Source: Bromus sterilis
Taxonomy: Eukaryota > Streptophyta > Magnoliopsida > Poales > Poaceae
Reading direction: 5' to 3'
Length of the DNA: 64,000 nucleotides
Assembly (NCBI GenBank): GCA_950022295.1
Contig: OX465599.1
Coordinates: 276,231,501-276,295,500, forward strand
Positions 1-11,495 of this stretch are shown in pieces. The stretch's first letter is position 1. Each line of letters opens with the position of its first letter. Below the pieces are notes generated by a model. The model did no database searches. It was not told where the DNA came from and saw only the letters and a list, made by a program, of their open reading frames with translations. The position numbers were made by a program, and so were the translations under genes.

Positions 1-281
1 CCAATTCAAATAGGCATTTGGTTTAATTTCCATGCCACTATTTGGATTATTGGAAAATCTATGAGCATGGGATTAATCCCAAATCACTTTTAAAATGATC
101 AGACTCATTTTTAGGATTTTTCAATACATCCAAAAGAATTTTGGAAAAAGATTTATTTCTGGCCTTTTTATTTAATTCATTTAGGGCTTTTCTTTTCCCC
201 AATTCCTTTTCTTTTGCAATTTTTTTCATGATGCAAAAATGCAAGCTAGGTTAAACACAAACCTAAATTGGGGTTCTGACA
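1..281 (-). repeat. Long chromovirus LTR, 5' end only (minus strand)
   Basis: On the minus strand this segment begins TGTCAGAACCCC, reading leftward from 281. It matches the start of the long LTRs at 5094 (plus), 56706 (minus) and 61887 (plus). The purine and pyrimidine blocks near 180-240 (ggcttttcttttcccc and the catgatgcaaa motif) recur at 56600-56660. It is inserted in element A: the flank from 282 (agctcttgcacc) is the internal sequence also seen uninterrupted near 30110. The rest of this LTR or element lies outside the window. Confidence 0.8.
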
Positions 282-479
282 AGCTCTTGCACCTATTGTT
301 CTTTTGTTACTTGTTTCAATGCTAATATAGACTCTTTCCTGTTATGACTTGAATTGAATCTCTAACCATGATTGCTTTACTTTTCAAAGTTCTTATATGG
401 TTTCTAGCATGTCACCACAGAAATTATGTTGTTATCATTTACCTACTCGAGGACGAGCAGCAATTGAGCTTGGGGATGT
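282..479 (+). mobile_element. 3' internal tail and polypurine tract of TGATACG element A
   Basis: Non-coding 3' end of a TGATACG-family LTR retrotransposon. It is nearly identical to 30112-30305 in element D. It ends in the polypurine tract AGCTTGGGGATGT (about 467-479), directly abutting the LTR at 480. No coding capacity remains here; upstream sequence was separated by the chromovirus LTR insertion at 1-281. Confidence 0.85.
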
Positions 480-2083
480 TGATACGTCCAAAATGTATCT
501 ATAATTTCTGCTTGCTCCATGCATGTTTTGTGTGATATTGCTATGATCATATTTGGACTAACCTATTAACTCAGTGCACCCCAGTGCCAGTTCCTGTTTT
601 CTGCTGTTTTTCTATTTCGGTTTTCCCCCATATAAAAAGTGCCAGAAAAATTCGGGAAAATTAAGATAAAAAATCAGCGTGACAGAAGCTTCGAGAAGAG
701 CCCGGGAGGGGCCAGAGGGGAGCCAGGGGGCCCAGGCGGCCACCCGGCGCGGCCCCACCCCTGGCTGCGCCAGGGGTGCGCCTGGGGCCCCTGGCCCACC
801 TCTGGCTGCCCCCTTTCTCCTATTTATCCCCCGTCACGGGAAAACCCCAGAAGGAGAACCCTATTCCGCGAACTCGCCTCTGTTCCTCCACCGCCGCGCT
901 TCCGAAGATTGGGAGCACCAGAAGACCTCTTCCCGGCACCCTGTCGGAGGGAGGATTGACCTCCGGGAGTCTCCTCTCCACCATGGATGCTCCCCGGATG
1001 TCCCGTGAGTAGTTTTCCTTGGACCATGGGTCCGTGATCAGTAGCTATGTGATGTTCTCCTCCCCTCTTTGATCTTCATTGTTTAGACCTCGTGAGCTGC
1101 CCAACATGATCGAGGCACCTTTGTAATATTTCTGCTATTGCTATGTTGAGTTTGATAGGATCTGATGGATTATGAGATTATGTTCAGATTGTGATAGAGT
1201 AATATATTTGGTTTTTATCTCTTATATTTTTGTTCCTAAGTAATTCTTGCATGTTCTCCGTTGTTGTTTATTGCTTTGGCCAAGTAGTAGGTAGTGACTC
1301 CAAGAGGGAGCGTTGTGCTAGATTGTGGGTGCATGCCCCCCGATGACACGCTTGAGTGACAGAAACATGAGTCTAGGGGATGTGATGTTGCCACAAGGGG
1401 AAAAACAATGGTGCTTGTAACCGCGGTTACAAGGATTGTTTACTTTACGCAGAGTTCTTTTAATGCAATTGTCTGTTGCTTTGGGTTTACACTTTGGGTG
1501 GGGCTCGCAACTTAATACCAGCGAGATGTTCTGGAGAGATATCTCAAGGTGGATGATTAGTAGTAGATGCAGATGGATTTCGGTCTACTTACCTTGGCGT
1601 ACTGCATGTGCTTTTGAACCTCTTCCTTTCTTTTGTAGCATAATTAGCATTGCGGTGCGTTCATAATCCTGTTAATTGCCTTTCTGTAATTTGTTTACCT
1701 CGCATAGAAATTTTATCGTCTTTTGGGAGAGATACATCACTAGCAAACATCACGTATCCCGGTCCATACCCTTATCATTGTTTCCCCGCTATATTTACTT
1801 TTCTGCATTTACTTTCAAGTTTCTATTATTATCCCTTGCATTTTATCCTTTGTAAACAACAAGACCGGAGAGATTGACAACCTCTCTGAACTTCGTTGGG
1901 AACAAAGTTATTTGTGTCTGTGTGCAGGTCCGCGTCAGTTGCGCCGCTGACACCTACTTATCATCTCTGGAGTCCTGCTGGAGACAAACCTTGGTATCTT
2001 CACCGAGGGAAAACTGCTGCTGCACTACATCTCAACCCTCCACTCGGGGTAACCAACGAAGGGGGCGAGAAGCCGTCCTAGCA
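480..2083 (+). repeat. 3' LTR of TGATACG element A
   Basis: LTR of about 1.6 kb starting TGATACGTCC right after a polypurine tract and ending ...GTCCTAGCA before chromovirus pol sequence. It aligns along its length with the LTRs at 21224 and 30306. It lacks about 27 bp near 547 that D's LTRs have, between two GATC copies. The TATA-like CTATTTAT lies near 820. The conserved ATGGATG, the GTGAGTAG donor-like site (about 1004) and the TGTGTGCAG acceptor-like site (about 1920-1928) are all present. ORFs across it in several frames are not supported as genes. Confidence 0.85.
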
Positions 2084-3706
2084 ACAGTCAACTACACCTC
2101 ACCAAGAACAAGAACCCAGGTGCATTCTTTGAATGTAATTCCCCTTCCCGACCTTGAAGATATTCCGGTGGTTCGTGACTTCCCAGATGTCTTCCCTGAA
2201 GAGCTGCCGGTAATGCCACCCGACAGATGTGTAGAGTTCATAGTGGATCTTATGCCAGGAACCGCATCAATTTCTAGACGCCCATACAAAATGGCCCCAC
2301 GTGAGTTAGCTGAGCTTAAAATCCAACTTGAAGCTTTGTTGGCAAAAGGCTTCATCCGCCCTAGCTCATCGCCATGGGGTTGCCCCGTTCTGTTCGTAAC
2401 AAAGAAAGATGGAACAGAAAGGATGTGCGTAGACTATCGCCCGCTAAATCCAGCGACGATAAAGAACAAGTACCCACTGCCCAGGATCAATGATCTTTAT
2501 GATCAACTTGCTGGATCCTCTGTCTTCTCCAAGATGGATTTGAGATTAGGCTATCATCAAATCAAAATCCGAAATGAGGTCATTCCAAAAACGGCTTTCA
2601 CTACTCGTTATGGTCTTTACGAGTACACTGTCATGTCCTTCGGTTTAACCAATGCCCCCGCCACTTTCTCGCGCATGATGAATTCGATCTTCATGGAGTA
2701 CCTAGATAAATTTGTTGTAGTTTATCTTGATGAAATTCTCATCTACTCGAAGAACGAAGAAGAACATGCCGAACATCTAAGGCTGGTATTGATGGAACTT
2801 AGAGAGCATCGCCTGTATGCTAAATTCTCCAAGTGTGAATTTTGGCTACAAGAAGTGACCTACTTAGGCCACATAATTTCTCCAAAAGGCATTGCTGTGA
2901 ATCCCGAGAGAGTTCAGGCCGTCCTTGACTGGACTCCACCTGAATCGGTTAAGAAAGTTAGGAGTTTTCTTGGCCTAGCCATCTATTGTCGTCGCTTCGT
3001 CGAGAACTTTTCTAAAGTTGCAAAGCCTCTAACTGAACTCCTCAAGAAATATATGAAATTCCAATGGACTCCCAAGTGCAAGGAAAGCTTTCAAGAGCTA
3101 AAAAGAAGATTGACTTTTGCACCCGTACTTGCGCCTCCAGACACTAAAAATGATTTCGAGATCTTCTGTGACGCCTCACGGCAAGGGTTAGGATGCATAC
3201 TTATGCAAGATAGACATGTTTTAGCTTATGCTTCACGCAAGTTGCGTACACATGAAGAGAACTATCCTACCCATGATCTTGAACTCACTGCCGTAGTTCA
3301 TGCCCTGAAAACTTGGCGACATTACCTCCTTGGTAATTGTTACGAGATCTATTCTGGCCACCAAAGCCTCAAATACATTTTCACCCAGCCAGATCTTAAT
3401 CTCAGGCAAAGACGCTGGATTGAGTTGATAAAAGATTACGACGTAGGAATTTCTTACACCCCAAGCAAAGCCAATGTCATGGCTGATGCACTAAGTCGTA
3501 AGTCGTATTGTAACAACCTCATGTTACAACAGTGTCAACCACTTCTTCATGAGGAATTTTGCAAGCTCAATCTTGAGATTGTTCCTCATGGCTATCTTTC
3601 TTCCTTGGTGGCGAAACCAACTCTTGAGGATCAAATCATAGTTGCCCAAAGGCGTGCACGAGGTGTTCGCCGGATCAAGGAGAACATTGCTAGCGGAGTT
3701 GCTTAA
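2084..3706 (+). pseudogene. G1 pol: reverse transcriptase and RNase H (degenerate)
   Basis: Copies the element's RNA into cDNA and degrades the RNA strand. The frame opens with the spacer motif DFPDVFPEELP, then RT blocks (RPYKMAP, FVTKKDGT, DYRPLN, MDLRLGYHQIKI, FGLTNAPATF) and an RNase H region (FCDASRQGLGC, ASRKL, DALSRK). Two catalytic positions look damaged. The RT box is YLDE at 2723-2734 instead of a YxDD form. The RNase H segment reads SGHQSLKY where the family normally has an Asp before His. A TAA at 3704-3706 interrupts pol; integrase continues in the same frame. An artificial in-frame ORF reaches back to 1874 in element A's LTR. Confidence 0.9.
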
Positions 3707-4483
3707 TGTTTCTCCACAGATAGTAAAGGAACGGTATTCTTTGGAAATTGTTTGGTAGTACCTAAGAATACGGAACTAAGGCCACTCATCCTCAAAGAAG
3801 CCCATGATACACCCCTCTCGATTCATCCCGGTGGCACAAAAATGTACCGAGATCTACGCCAGAGATTTTGGTGGACTAGGATGAAGAGAGGCATTGCTCG
3901 ATTTGTTGCTGAATGTGATGTTTGTCGTTGCATTAAGGCAGAACATCAAAGACCTGCTGGTACACTTCAACCTTTGCCTATTCCAGAGTGGAAATGGGAC
4001 AAATTCAGTATGGATTTCATCACTGGCTTTCCAAAAACCCAGAAAGGAAACGATGACATCTTCGTTGTCATAGATAGGCTTTCCAAAGTTGCTCACTTCC
4101 TTCCCGTGCGCGAGTCAATAACTGCTAGCCAGTTAGCGGACTTGTATGTCTCTAGAATTGTGTCTCTTCATGGTGTTCCTTTGGAAATCAATTCTGATCG
4201 TGGTAGCCTTTTCACCTCTAGATTTTGGGGAAGCTTTCAGAATGCTATGGGAACTCATCTCTCCTTTAGTACAGCTTTCCATCCTGAGTCTAGCGGTCAA
4301 GTCGAAAGGGTTAACCAAATTCTTGAAGACATGCTCAGAGCTTGTGTTATCTCTTTCGGAAAGAATTGGGAGAAGTCTCTTCCATTCGCCGAATTTGCTT
4401 ATAACAATAGTTTCCAATCTAGTCTGAACATGGATCCTTTTGAACTCCTCTATGGACGACGATGTCGAACACCCCTAAACTAG
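3707..4483 (+). pseudogene. G1 pol: integrase (degenerate)
   Basis: Inserts cDNA into host DNA. An HHCC zinc-binding region (His of AHDTP and IHPG, then CDVC) lies at about 3800-3930. It is followed by the core catalytic domain: MDFITG supplies the first Asp, NSDRG the second and SGQVERVNQ the Glu. FAYNNS and LLYGRRCRTPLN follow. It is in the same frame as the RT segment and ends at an in-frame TAG at 4481-4483, where the family continues with Trp. No frameshift is visible between 2084 and 5116; the damage is nonsense and missense changes only. Confidence 0.9.
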
Positions 4484-5116
4484 TCAGAAACCGGTGAAAG
4501 ACAATTCTTTGGACCGGATATGATCAAGGAAGCAGAAGAGTAATTTCACATTGTTCGTGATCAATTTAAAGCCGCCCAGTCTCGTCAGAAAAGCTACTAT
4601 GATCGTCATCATAGGCAAGAGAGCTACAATCTGGATGAGAAGGCTTACCTTCGGGTTACTCCTCTGAAGGGAACCCAACGATTCGGTATCAAAGGCAAGT
4701 TGGCCCCACGTTACATCGGACCTTTCCGCATTCTTTCTAAACATGGAGAAGTTGCCTACCAACTTGAACTACCCCCGCACCTTTCCCGAGTACACGATGT
4801 ATTCCATGTGTCACAACTCAGGCGTTGCTTCAAGGACCCCATCCGCGAAGTCAACCATGAAACGCTTGATCTCCAAGATGACCTTTCTTATCGAGAGTAC
4901 CCCGTTCGTATTCTTGATTCCGCAGAGCGTGTCACTCGTCGTCAAAAGATTAAGTTTCTGAAAGTGCAATGGTCACACCACTCTGAGAGAGAAGCCACGT
5001 GGGAAAGAGAAGACCGTCTCCGTGCCGAGTATCCCTCCTTCCTCCCGCAGACTTCTAAATCTCGGGACGAGATTCTGTTGAGTGGGGGCGAGTTGTCAGA
5101 AACCTCTGTTAGGTAA
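4484..5116 (+). pseudogene. G1 pol: integrase C-terminus and chromodomain
   Basis: Continues the pol frame after the TAG, with another in-frame TAA near 4541. SRQKSYYD and LAPRYIGPFRIL are the GPY/F-type integrase tail. VFHVSQLRRC is followed by a chromodomain at about 4889-5042 (PVRILD, KFLKVQWSHH, ATWEREDRL), the module that biases integration toward marked chromatin in chromoviruses. The reading frame runs through the polypurine stretch (about 5082-5093) and stops at TAA 5114-5116, about 20 nt inside the 3' LTR. Confidence 0.88.
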
Positions 5117-8100
5117 TGTGCTAGGATCAAAGTCACCTTGCATTCATCAAAGGAAATCAATTGGAATTCAATTTCAAACTCAAATGGGAGAAGGAACCCC
5201 CCCCAGATGAATTAATTCAAATGGCCAGATAAAAAGTTGCTCCAAAAATTCCTTTTGCATTTTTGAAAAGTCACATAAATGAGTGTGATCACATATCAAG
5301 TGATGTGGTAGCAATCCCATACTCATGGATTTTTCAAATATTCAAACAGGAGCATGGATTTAAATTTAAACCCCTATTTGAATTAAAGTTCAAATGATTT
5401 GAATTTTAAAAAGTGCCAAACTTTATAAGTGGCTGGCCTAATTTATTATGAGGTCATATAAAAAGTTTCAGCATTTTTAAAAATGCCTAGCTATTTATTT
5501 TAGCATGGCCAACATAAGACAGAAAATAAAAACAGAAAAAGAAAAGAGCAGAGACTTACCTCTCACCTAGGGTGAAGCCCACCTTCTTCTGGCCCAACCC
5601 AGCCCACCATGGGCATCCCTGTCTTATTCCACCTTTAGCGTCGAAGCAGCTCAATGGCAGCCAGAGCGCGCACAAGAGCCACTGCGATGCCTTGAAGCTT
5701 CCAGGGCCCCCGTGTCCTCCCCTCGGTGTCTTGGAGAACCCCCTACGCGTCGTGCAACGTTTCACCCTCAGTCCAGTGCCTATCTACCCCTCTCCTTCCC
5801 TCCCGCGAGCTTCCCCGAGAGCAGCCGCAGGCCATGGCGATGGAAACTCGCAGCCCGAGCCAACCCTAGCTGCTAAAACCTTGTCCATCCAACTCCTCTA
5901 CGTCGACTTCGTCTCTGTGCAAAGGATCAGGAGCTGCATCGCCTTCTAGTCGCCGGAATCTTCACCGAGACGCCGCCGGACCCGCAAGAACTCATCGTCG
6001 AATTCATCGTTGTCACGCCGCCATTTACCTCGCCGCCTGCTCTGTTGAGTTCCTGGTGAGCGCGGGATCAAAACCCCAATCTTTGCCCCCTAGATTTCGT
6101 CCTCTAGCCATGGCCTCCATGAACGCCGAAGCTTCTCGCCGCCGGGGAGTTCTTCACCACGCAACCATGAACCCTAGCACCTCGTGGCCATGTCTACCAT
6201 GCTCCACGTGCTCCGCTGCTTCAATTACAACCACCCCAGCTTCAAGTGGCGCCCCACAACGAGTTCCACCTCGAGCCAGTGCCTCCGCCGCCGCTAGGGC
6301 TCGACGTCGACGTGGTTCCAGCGCCTTCCCGTGGCCCTGCGGTGCTCAAACGAGTGCGCGCGGGCACGGGCTATCTTTTGATGGTCTCAGCGCACCGTTT
6401 GGACCCCTGTAGCGCCATCACCGTGCAGCGCCGCCGTCCTGGTGGTCGCCAGAGACATGCCGCCGGCGAGGTGACGTGTCAGGCGAGGTTAACCACCTAA
6501 CCCACCCCAGTGAGGCTGACATGTGGGTCCCTTCTGTCAGTGACCCCCTCATGTCATCATGACCTCAAGCTGATGCAGTAAATGCTTTTCTATTTAAATC
6601 AATTCCAGAAAATCCAGAAAATGAATTAAACTTTGGAATTCATAACTAATTCATTTTAACTCCAAATTAAACATATAATATATTTAAAATTATCAGAAAA
6701 ATGCAAGGATTATGAATATGCACTTTGTTTTCATGTTTGACCATTTTAAAATGGGGGAACAGAAGCAAACATGCATATAGAATTCATTTCAATTCAAATT
6801 GGAGTTTGAATTTGCAATTCATTTGCAATACACTCCTTTTAAATGGAATTCCCTCACACATCAGAAGCATGTACATCAAGTTTCAACCTTCAACCATGTG
6901 TTTGTTCATTGTACTTATGTTGCCCCCTTGATTGTTGTTTGTCGATAGAAGTGGAACCGGAACAGGAGGCTGCCCCTTCGTTGAAGACCCCGATACTGAA
7001 CCTCGTCAGCAGGGCAAGCAAACCCCCATTGATCATGTCGATAAAATCCCAATTCCCTCTCAGTCTCGCTTATGCATTGTTTAGGATGATTACCATGCTA
7101 CGTTTCTACCGCATAGATGAACCCATTCCTTTGCATGACCTATCATTTGTCACAGCAGTAAGCAAACCACAATCCTAGGAAATGTAGGAGTTGGTTGATA
7201 TCATGTGGCCCCTGCAACTGTTACTGCTTATTGCATGCTTAGAGTGATACATTGTTGTTACTGTTATGTGAGTCGGGATGGTAGCAATCATGTGGAAGAT
7301 GGTGGAAATGTGTTTGTGAGTCTACCCTAATACAAGGTGAACGATGAGAGGCTGTGTAGGAGTACACAGTGGGTTGTCTCGTTGAACACCGCCCTAAGTC
7401 CGAGTTCTTGTGTGGTGATCCAAGATGAAGAGTACAACCACACATTGGGCTCACTGGCCCCTCTCAACCTACTAACTCATCCCTTTCGATGTCCAGATGT
7501 CGCAGTAGTTCGGAGTTCTGGTAGGTTTGTGGCCTGGCTGCTAAGTGAGAGAACGGATCAGCCGAGACCGGCTTATGCACCACGCACACATCATCTGGGT
7601 CCACTTCAGTAAACCGGCCGGGTTCACGATAGTGGTATCCAACCCAGGTAGGCAGCTTTCTTGGACTAGATCGACTATGAGGTAATAGTTGTGGTGAACA
7701 TCCTCGCCGACACCCCTTGAATGGTGTCGAGGCCAAAGGTGGTAACTGATGGTCATGTGTGTGTAGCGGTACACCCCTGCAGGGTTAACAAAACTATTCG
7801 AATATCCGCGTCCGCGGTAAGGGACTACTTGGAAAGCTTAGCTTGATTATTAGAAAATTTGAACTGGATACTTATAAAACTTGCCAAGATAAGCGTGAGT
7901 GCTATGGCGTGCTTTCTTGTGGGGAAGTCGAGGAAGGCACCATAGTGGTGTAATTGGTCGGAGACATGTAGTGGACTCGTGTACTCTTCTTACCTCAACT
8001 CTGGTACTCGTAGTTCAGGACTAGCCAAGTCAAAGCCGGCACTTCTGCTTGTGAACCCCACCTCCCTTTGCCTTGATACATGTGCATGAGTAGTATAGCT

Positions 8101-8939
8101 CCTACGTAAGTCTTGCTGAGTACAACTTTGTACTCACGTTTGCTTATTCTATGTTTTAGATGAACCCACTGACCCCGAAGGTGGATTCTTCCTCGAGTTC
8201 GACGACTGAAGACCAAGCTAGTGTAGTCCCAGTCAGCAGACTGGTTCCCTCATGGAGGGCTTTGTGTTTAAATAAGGCTTCTTAAGCCATTTGTTAAGTT
8301 TGTATGTACTCAGACCTACTCTGCTTCCGTTGAATGTTGTAATGTTGGATCACATGCTTGTGATCTCTGTGTGCACTCTGTGAGAGTTATCAATAAAATG
8401 TATACTTTGTAGAGAATTGCAATGATACCTGTTGTTCATACGAGGCATGTGTGTTGTGTGTATGTTTATAACATGCATGTCTTTGTATGGGTTTTTGAGA
8501 CCTTAGTTGTGATCTGGCTGGCGGTCTTTTATACACCAAGTGGCCCTTAGATGTGCGCAGCTTGGGGCATCGCGATGCAATTGCTCGAGACTCTGTCTTG
8601 TGCACACTTTGATGTATGATCGAGCGCGCCCTAGACCCCGACTAAGTGATCAGGCTGGAGTAAGTCTACGTAAGAGCTATGAGATAGTCGATAGTATGGT
8701 TGAGGCGACTTGTCTGTGAATATGGGAGTTCATCACCCATATCATTTAGACTTGTGTGCGGACGATGAGGACCCATCTCAATTGATCATCCGGCCTGGAT
8801 GGGATGCCCCTCACGTACGATGCTTTCCGAGAACGTTCTGTGCTTGGCCTTGTCTACTTAGACAAGTGGGTACGGTTCTCGGCTCTCCATATGACTATGT
8901 CGTAGCGGTACTTGCATACGCTAACCTCGGGTCCCGACA
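5094..8939 (+). repeat. 3' LTR of chromovirus G1 (3.85 kb)
   Basis: Starts TGTCAGAA after a G-rich polypurine tract and ends CGGGTCCCGACA. The related solo LTR at 52935-56706 fixes both ends and shows the same ends inverted. Inside: an AT-rich first 450 bp; a GC-rich stretch (about 5560-6500) with Pro/Arg-rich spurious ORFs; a conserved block ATCATGTCGATAAAATCCC near 7034; and a polyadenylation-like AATAAA at 8392. The ORFs in the GC-rich stretch are not conserved in frame or sequence in the sibling LTRs, so I do not call genes there. Confidence 0.88.
8392..8397 (+). promoter_or_regulatory. Polyadenylation-like signal in G1 LTR
   Basis: AATAAA, shortly downstream of the small hairpin GATCACATGCTTGTGATC. 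The minus-strand solo LTR has AATAAA at the equivalent place (53480-53475). Conservation between copies suggests it marks the transcript 3' end. Confidence 0.5.
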
Positions 8940-9830
8940 CAAGAGAAAAGTTATTGAAATCTTCAAGTCATTCGCTAAGAGAGCTCAAACAGAATATGAA
9001 TTATCTCTGAAGCATATCCGAAGTGATAATGGAACTGAATTAAAAAATACTCATATTGAAGAATTTCTTGATGATCATGGCTTTACTCATGAATTCTCTG
9101 CTGCTTATACACCTCAACAGAATGGTGTAGTTGAAAGGAAGAATAGAACTCTTATTGAAATGGCCAGAACTATGCTTGCTGAATACAAAACTCCTATCAG
9201 GTTCTGGGCCGAAGCAATTAACACTGCATGTCATATCATCAACAAGGTTTACCTTCACAAATTTCTGAAGAAGACTTCACATGACTTATCATTGGTAACA
9301 AGCCAAATGTTTCGTATCTTAGAGTATTTGGTGCTCCTTGATTTATTAGAGATATGAATCATAGCTCCAAATTTTCCCCTAAGGCACATGAAGGTTTTCT
9401 ACTAGGTTATGGATCAAATTCTCACACTTACAAAGTGTATAACTCCCACTTTGGGAAGGTTATGGAAACTATAAATGTGAGGTTTGATGAAACTAATGGC
9501 TCTCAAAAGGAGCATTTACCTCATGATCTAGATGAACCTCCTCTTGATGAAGTGATCAGGTCAATGGCTATTGGAGAAATTCTCCCTATTGAAGCAGTTG
9601 CTCGTCAAGCTAATCAAGATGATGATGATGATCCAATGTTCCCACACATAGCCCGGGGAGCTGGAGATCAACATCCTGAAGCAAATGATGAACAGGACGA
9701 AGAAGAACCAGTTAACGAAGAAAATACAGATCCTGAAGGAAATGAAGATCCGGAAGGAGATGCTGGTCCTGAAGGAAATGATCCTGAAGAAGAACCGGAG
9801 CCACAAGTCATTGAAAATGCACTAACATGA
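8940..9830 (+). pseudogene. S1 pol: integrase core and acidic linker (broken)
   Basis: Ty1/copia integrase. SDNGTE carries the second catalytic Asp and NGVVERKNRT the Glu; FWAEAINTACHIIN follows. The part upstream, including the zinc finger and first Asp, was cut away by G1's insertion at 8939/8940. A frameshift lies at about 9265-9295, then an in-frame TGA at 9339-9341. The downstream frame resumes with SPKAHEGFLLGY, followed by an acidic linker (about 9600-9800) with repeated DPEG-type units and a TGA at 9828-9830. It cannot make an active protein. Confidence 0.88.
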
Positions 9831-11495
9831 GTGCGAAGAAGAGTTGATGTTGATTCGATCCTCGAAGAAATTCAACAACCAGGTCGTCCCACAACTCGTT
9901 CTCGTACTCGTTTGGCTAACTTCTGTGGAAACTTTTCTTTTGTCTCCATGCTAGAACCTTCAAAGTTTGATGAAGCCATTAAGGATCCAGATTGGTTAAC
10001 TGCTATGCTCGAGGAACTTAATCAGTTCGAGCGAAACAAATTCTTGTCCTTAGTCGAAAGGCCTGATCCCTCGAATCACAACATCATTGGTACAAAGTGG
10101 ATTTTTCGCAACAAGCAAGATGAAGATGGTATTGTGGTAAGAAACAAAGCACGTCTGGTAGCACAAGGGTACACCCAAATCGAAGGTATCGGTTTCGGCG
10201 AAACTTATGCTCCAGTTGCTCGTCTCGAATCCATTCGTGTTATGCTTGCTTTTGCAAATTTCAATGGTATCCTACTTTATCAAATGGATGTGAAGAGTGC
10301 TTTTCTTAATGGAGAAATCAAAGAAGAAGTGTATGTTATGCAGCCTCCAGGTTTTGAAGACCCGAAGAATCCTGACATGGTGTACAGGTTGCACAAGGCT
10401 CTTTATGGGCTGAAGCAAGCACCTCATGCTTGGTACGACACCCTGAAGGACTTCCTTCTGAAGAAAGGCTTCAAACCAGGAACAACTGACCCAACTCTTT
10501 TCACTCGCTCATATAATGGTGATTTGTTTGTGTGTCAAATTTAAGTACATGATATTATTTTTGGCTGCACTAACACTGAAATCGGCGAAGAATTCTCCAA
10601 AATTATGTCGAAGAAGTATGAGATGTCTATGATGGGAGAATTGAGGTTCTTCCTTGGGCTTCAAATCTGTCAACAGAAGAATGGCACCTTTATTTCTCAA
10701 GAAAAATATCTAAAGGATTGCATGAAGAAGTTTGGTCTCACTGATTGAAAAACAATTAAGACTCCAATGCCTACCAATGGCTTCCTAGATGCAGATGAGA
10801 AGGGAAAAACCTTCGACCAGAAGAAATATCGGTCTATGATTTGCTCTCTTTTATATCTTTGTGCATCTAGACCTGACATTATGCTTTCAGTATGTATATG
10901 TGCTCTCTTTCACGCAAATCCAAAGGAATCACATCATACTGTTGTAAAGCGAATTCTTCGGTATCTTGCTCACACGCCAACTTTGGGCTTGTGGTATCCC
11001 AAGGGAGCACAATTTGATCTTATTGGCTCTTCTGATTCATATTGGGCTGGTGATTGTGTTGATAGGAAATCAACTTCAGGGACTTGTCATTTCCTTGGAA
11101 GATCACTTGTGTGTTGGGCTTCCAAGAAGCAAAACTGTGTATCAATATCTACTACTGAAGCCGAATACATTGTTGCTGGGTCATGCTGTACACAGATTCT
11201 TTGGCTAAAGCAAACGCTGAAGGATTATGGTATTAATGTGAAGAAAATTCCCCTTCTATGTGAGAATGAGAGTGCAATCAACATTTCTCACAATCCTGTG
11301 CAGCACTCTCGCACGAAGCATATTGACATTCGCCATCATTTTCTTCGTGATCATGTTCAGCGTGAAGGTATTGTGATTAGTCATGTCGGAACTGAAGATC
11401 AACTGGCTGATATATTCATGAAACCATTGGATGATAAAAGGTTCTGTGCGTTAAGGTGTGAGCTCAATATTTTGGACTCACAAAATGTACTGTAA
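9831..11495 (+). pseudogene. S1 pol: reverse transcriptase and RNase H (broken)
   Basis: Copia RT blocks are clear: WIFRNKQDEDG, RLVAQGYTQ, YAPVARLESIR, QMDVKSAFLNG, YGLKQAPHAWY. The catalytic box that should follow is destroyed. At 10542-10553 the frame reads stop-Val-His-Asp, so both the Tyr and the first Asp of YVDD are lost. A further TGA lies at 10746-10748. The same frame then continues through YRSMICSLLYL, RKSTSGTCHFLG, TTEAEYI (RNase H), RTKHIDIRHHF and DQLADIFMKPL to a stop at 11493. All of this is in one frame, so damage here is point mutation only. Confidence 0.92.

Larger units (their letters stand above)
2084..8939 (+). mobile_element. Chromodomain Ty3/gypsy retrotransposon G1, 3' part
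   Basis: Order is reverse transcriptase, RNase H, integrase, chromodomain, polypurine tract, LTR. A C-terminal chromodomain plus a 3.8-kb LTR fits the Tekay/Del chromovirus lineage (inference from known lineage traits). Its 5' LTR, gag and protease are outside the window, separated by element A's insertion at 2083/2084. G1 is inserted in S1 integrase sequence at 8939/8940; only the right flank (CAAGA) is visible, so the target duplication cannot be checked. Confidence 0.85.

Noticed and set aside
639..1012. Pro/Gly/Arg-rich ORFs in the GC-rich part of the TGATACG LTRs (also 21345-21805, 30438-30890, 34979-35439, 57546-58037)
   Set aside because: They overlap in several frames and on both strands, and they shift frame between LTR copies. 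They reflect GC-rich composition, not coding.
1874..3706. 610-codon ORF running from element A's LTR into the G1 reverse transcriptase
   Set aside because: The first 70 codons are LTR sequence that happens to be in frame with pol at the insertion point (2083/2084). It is a junction artefact, not a fusion gene.
5572..6500. Gene-like ORFs in the long chromovirus LTRs (also 55535-56233 and 62354-63102)
   Set aside because: They are not conserved between the LTR copies and have no recognisable domain. They are kept only as a note on the variable GC-rich block.
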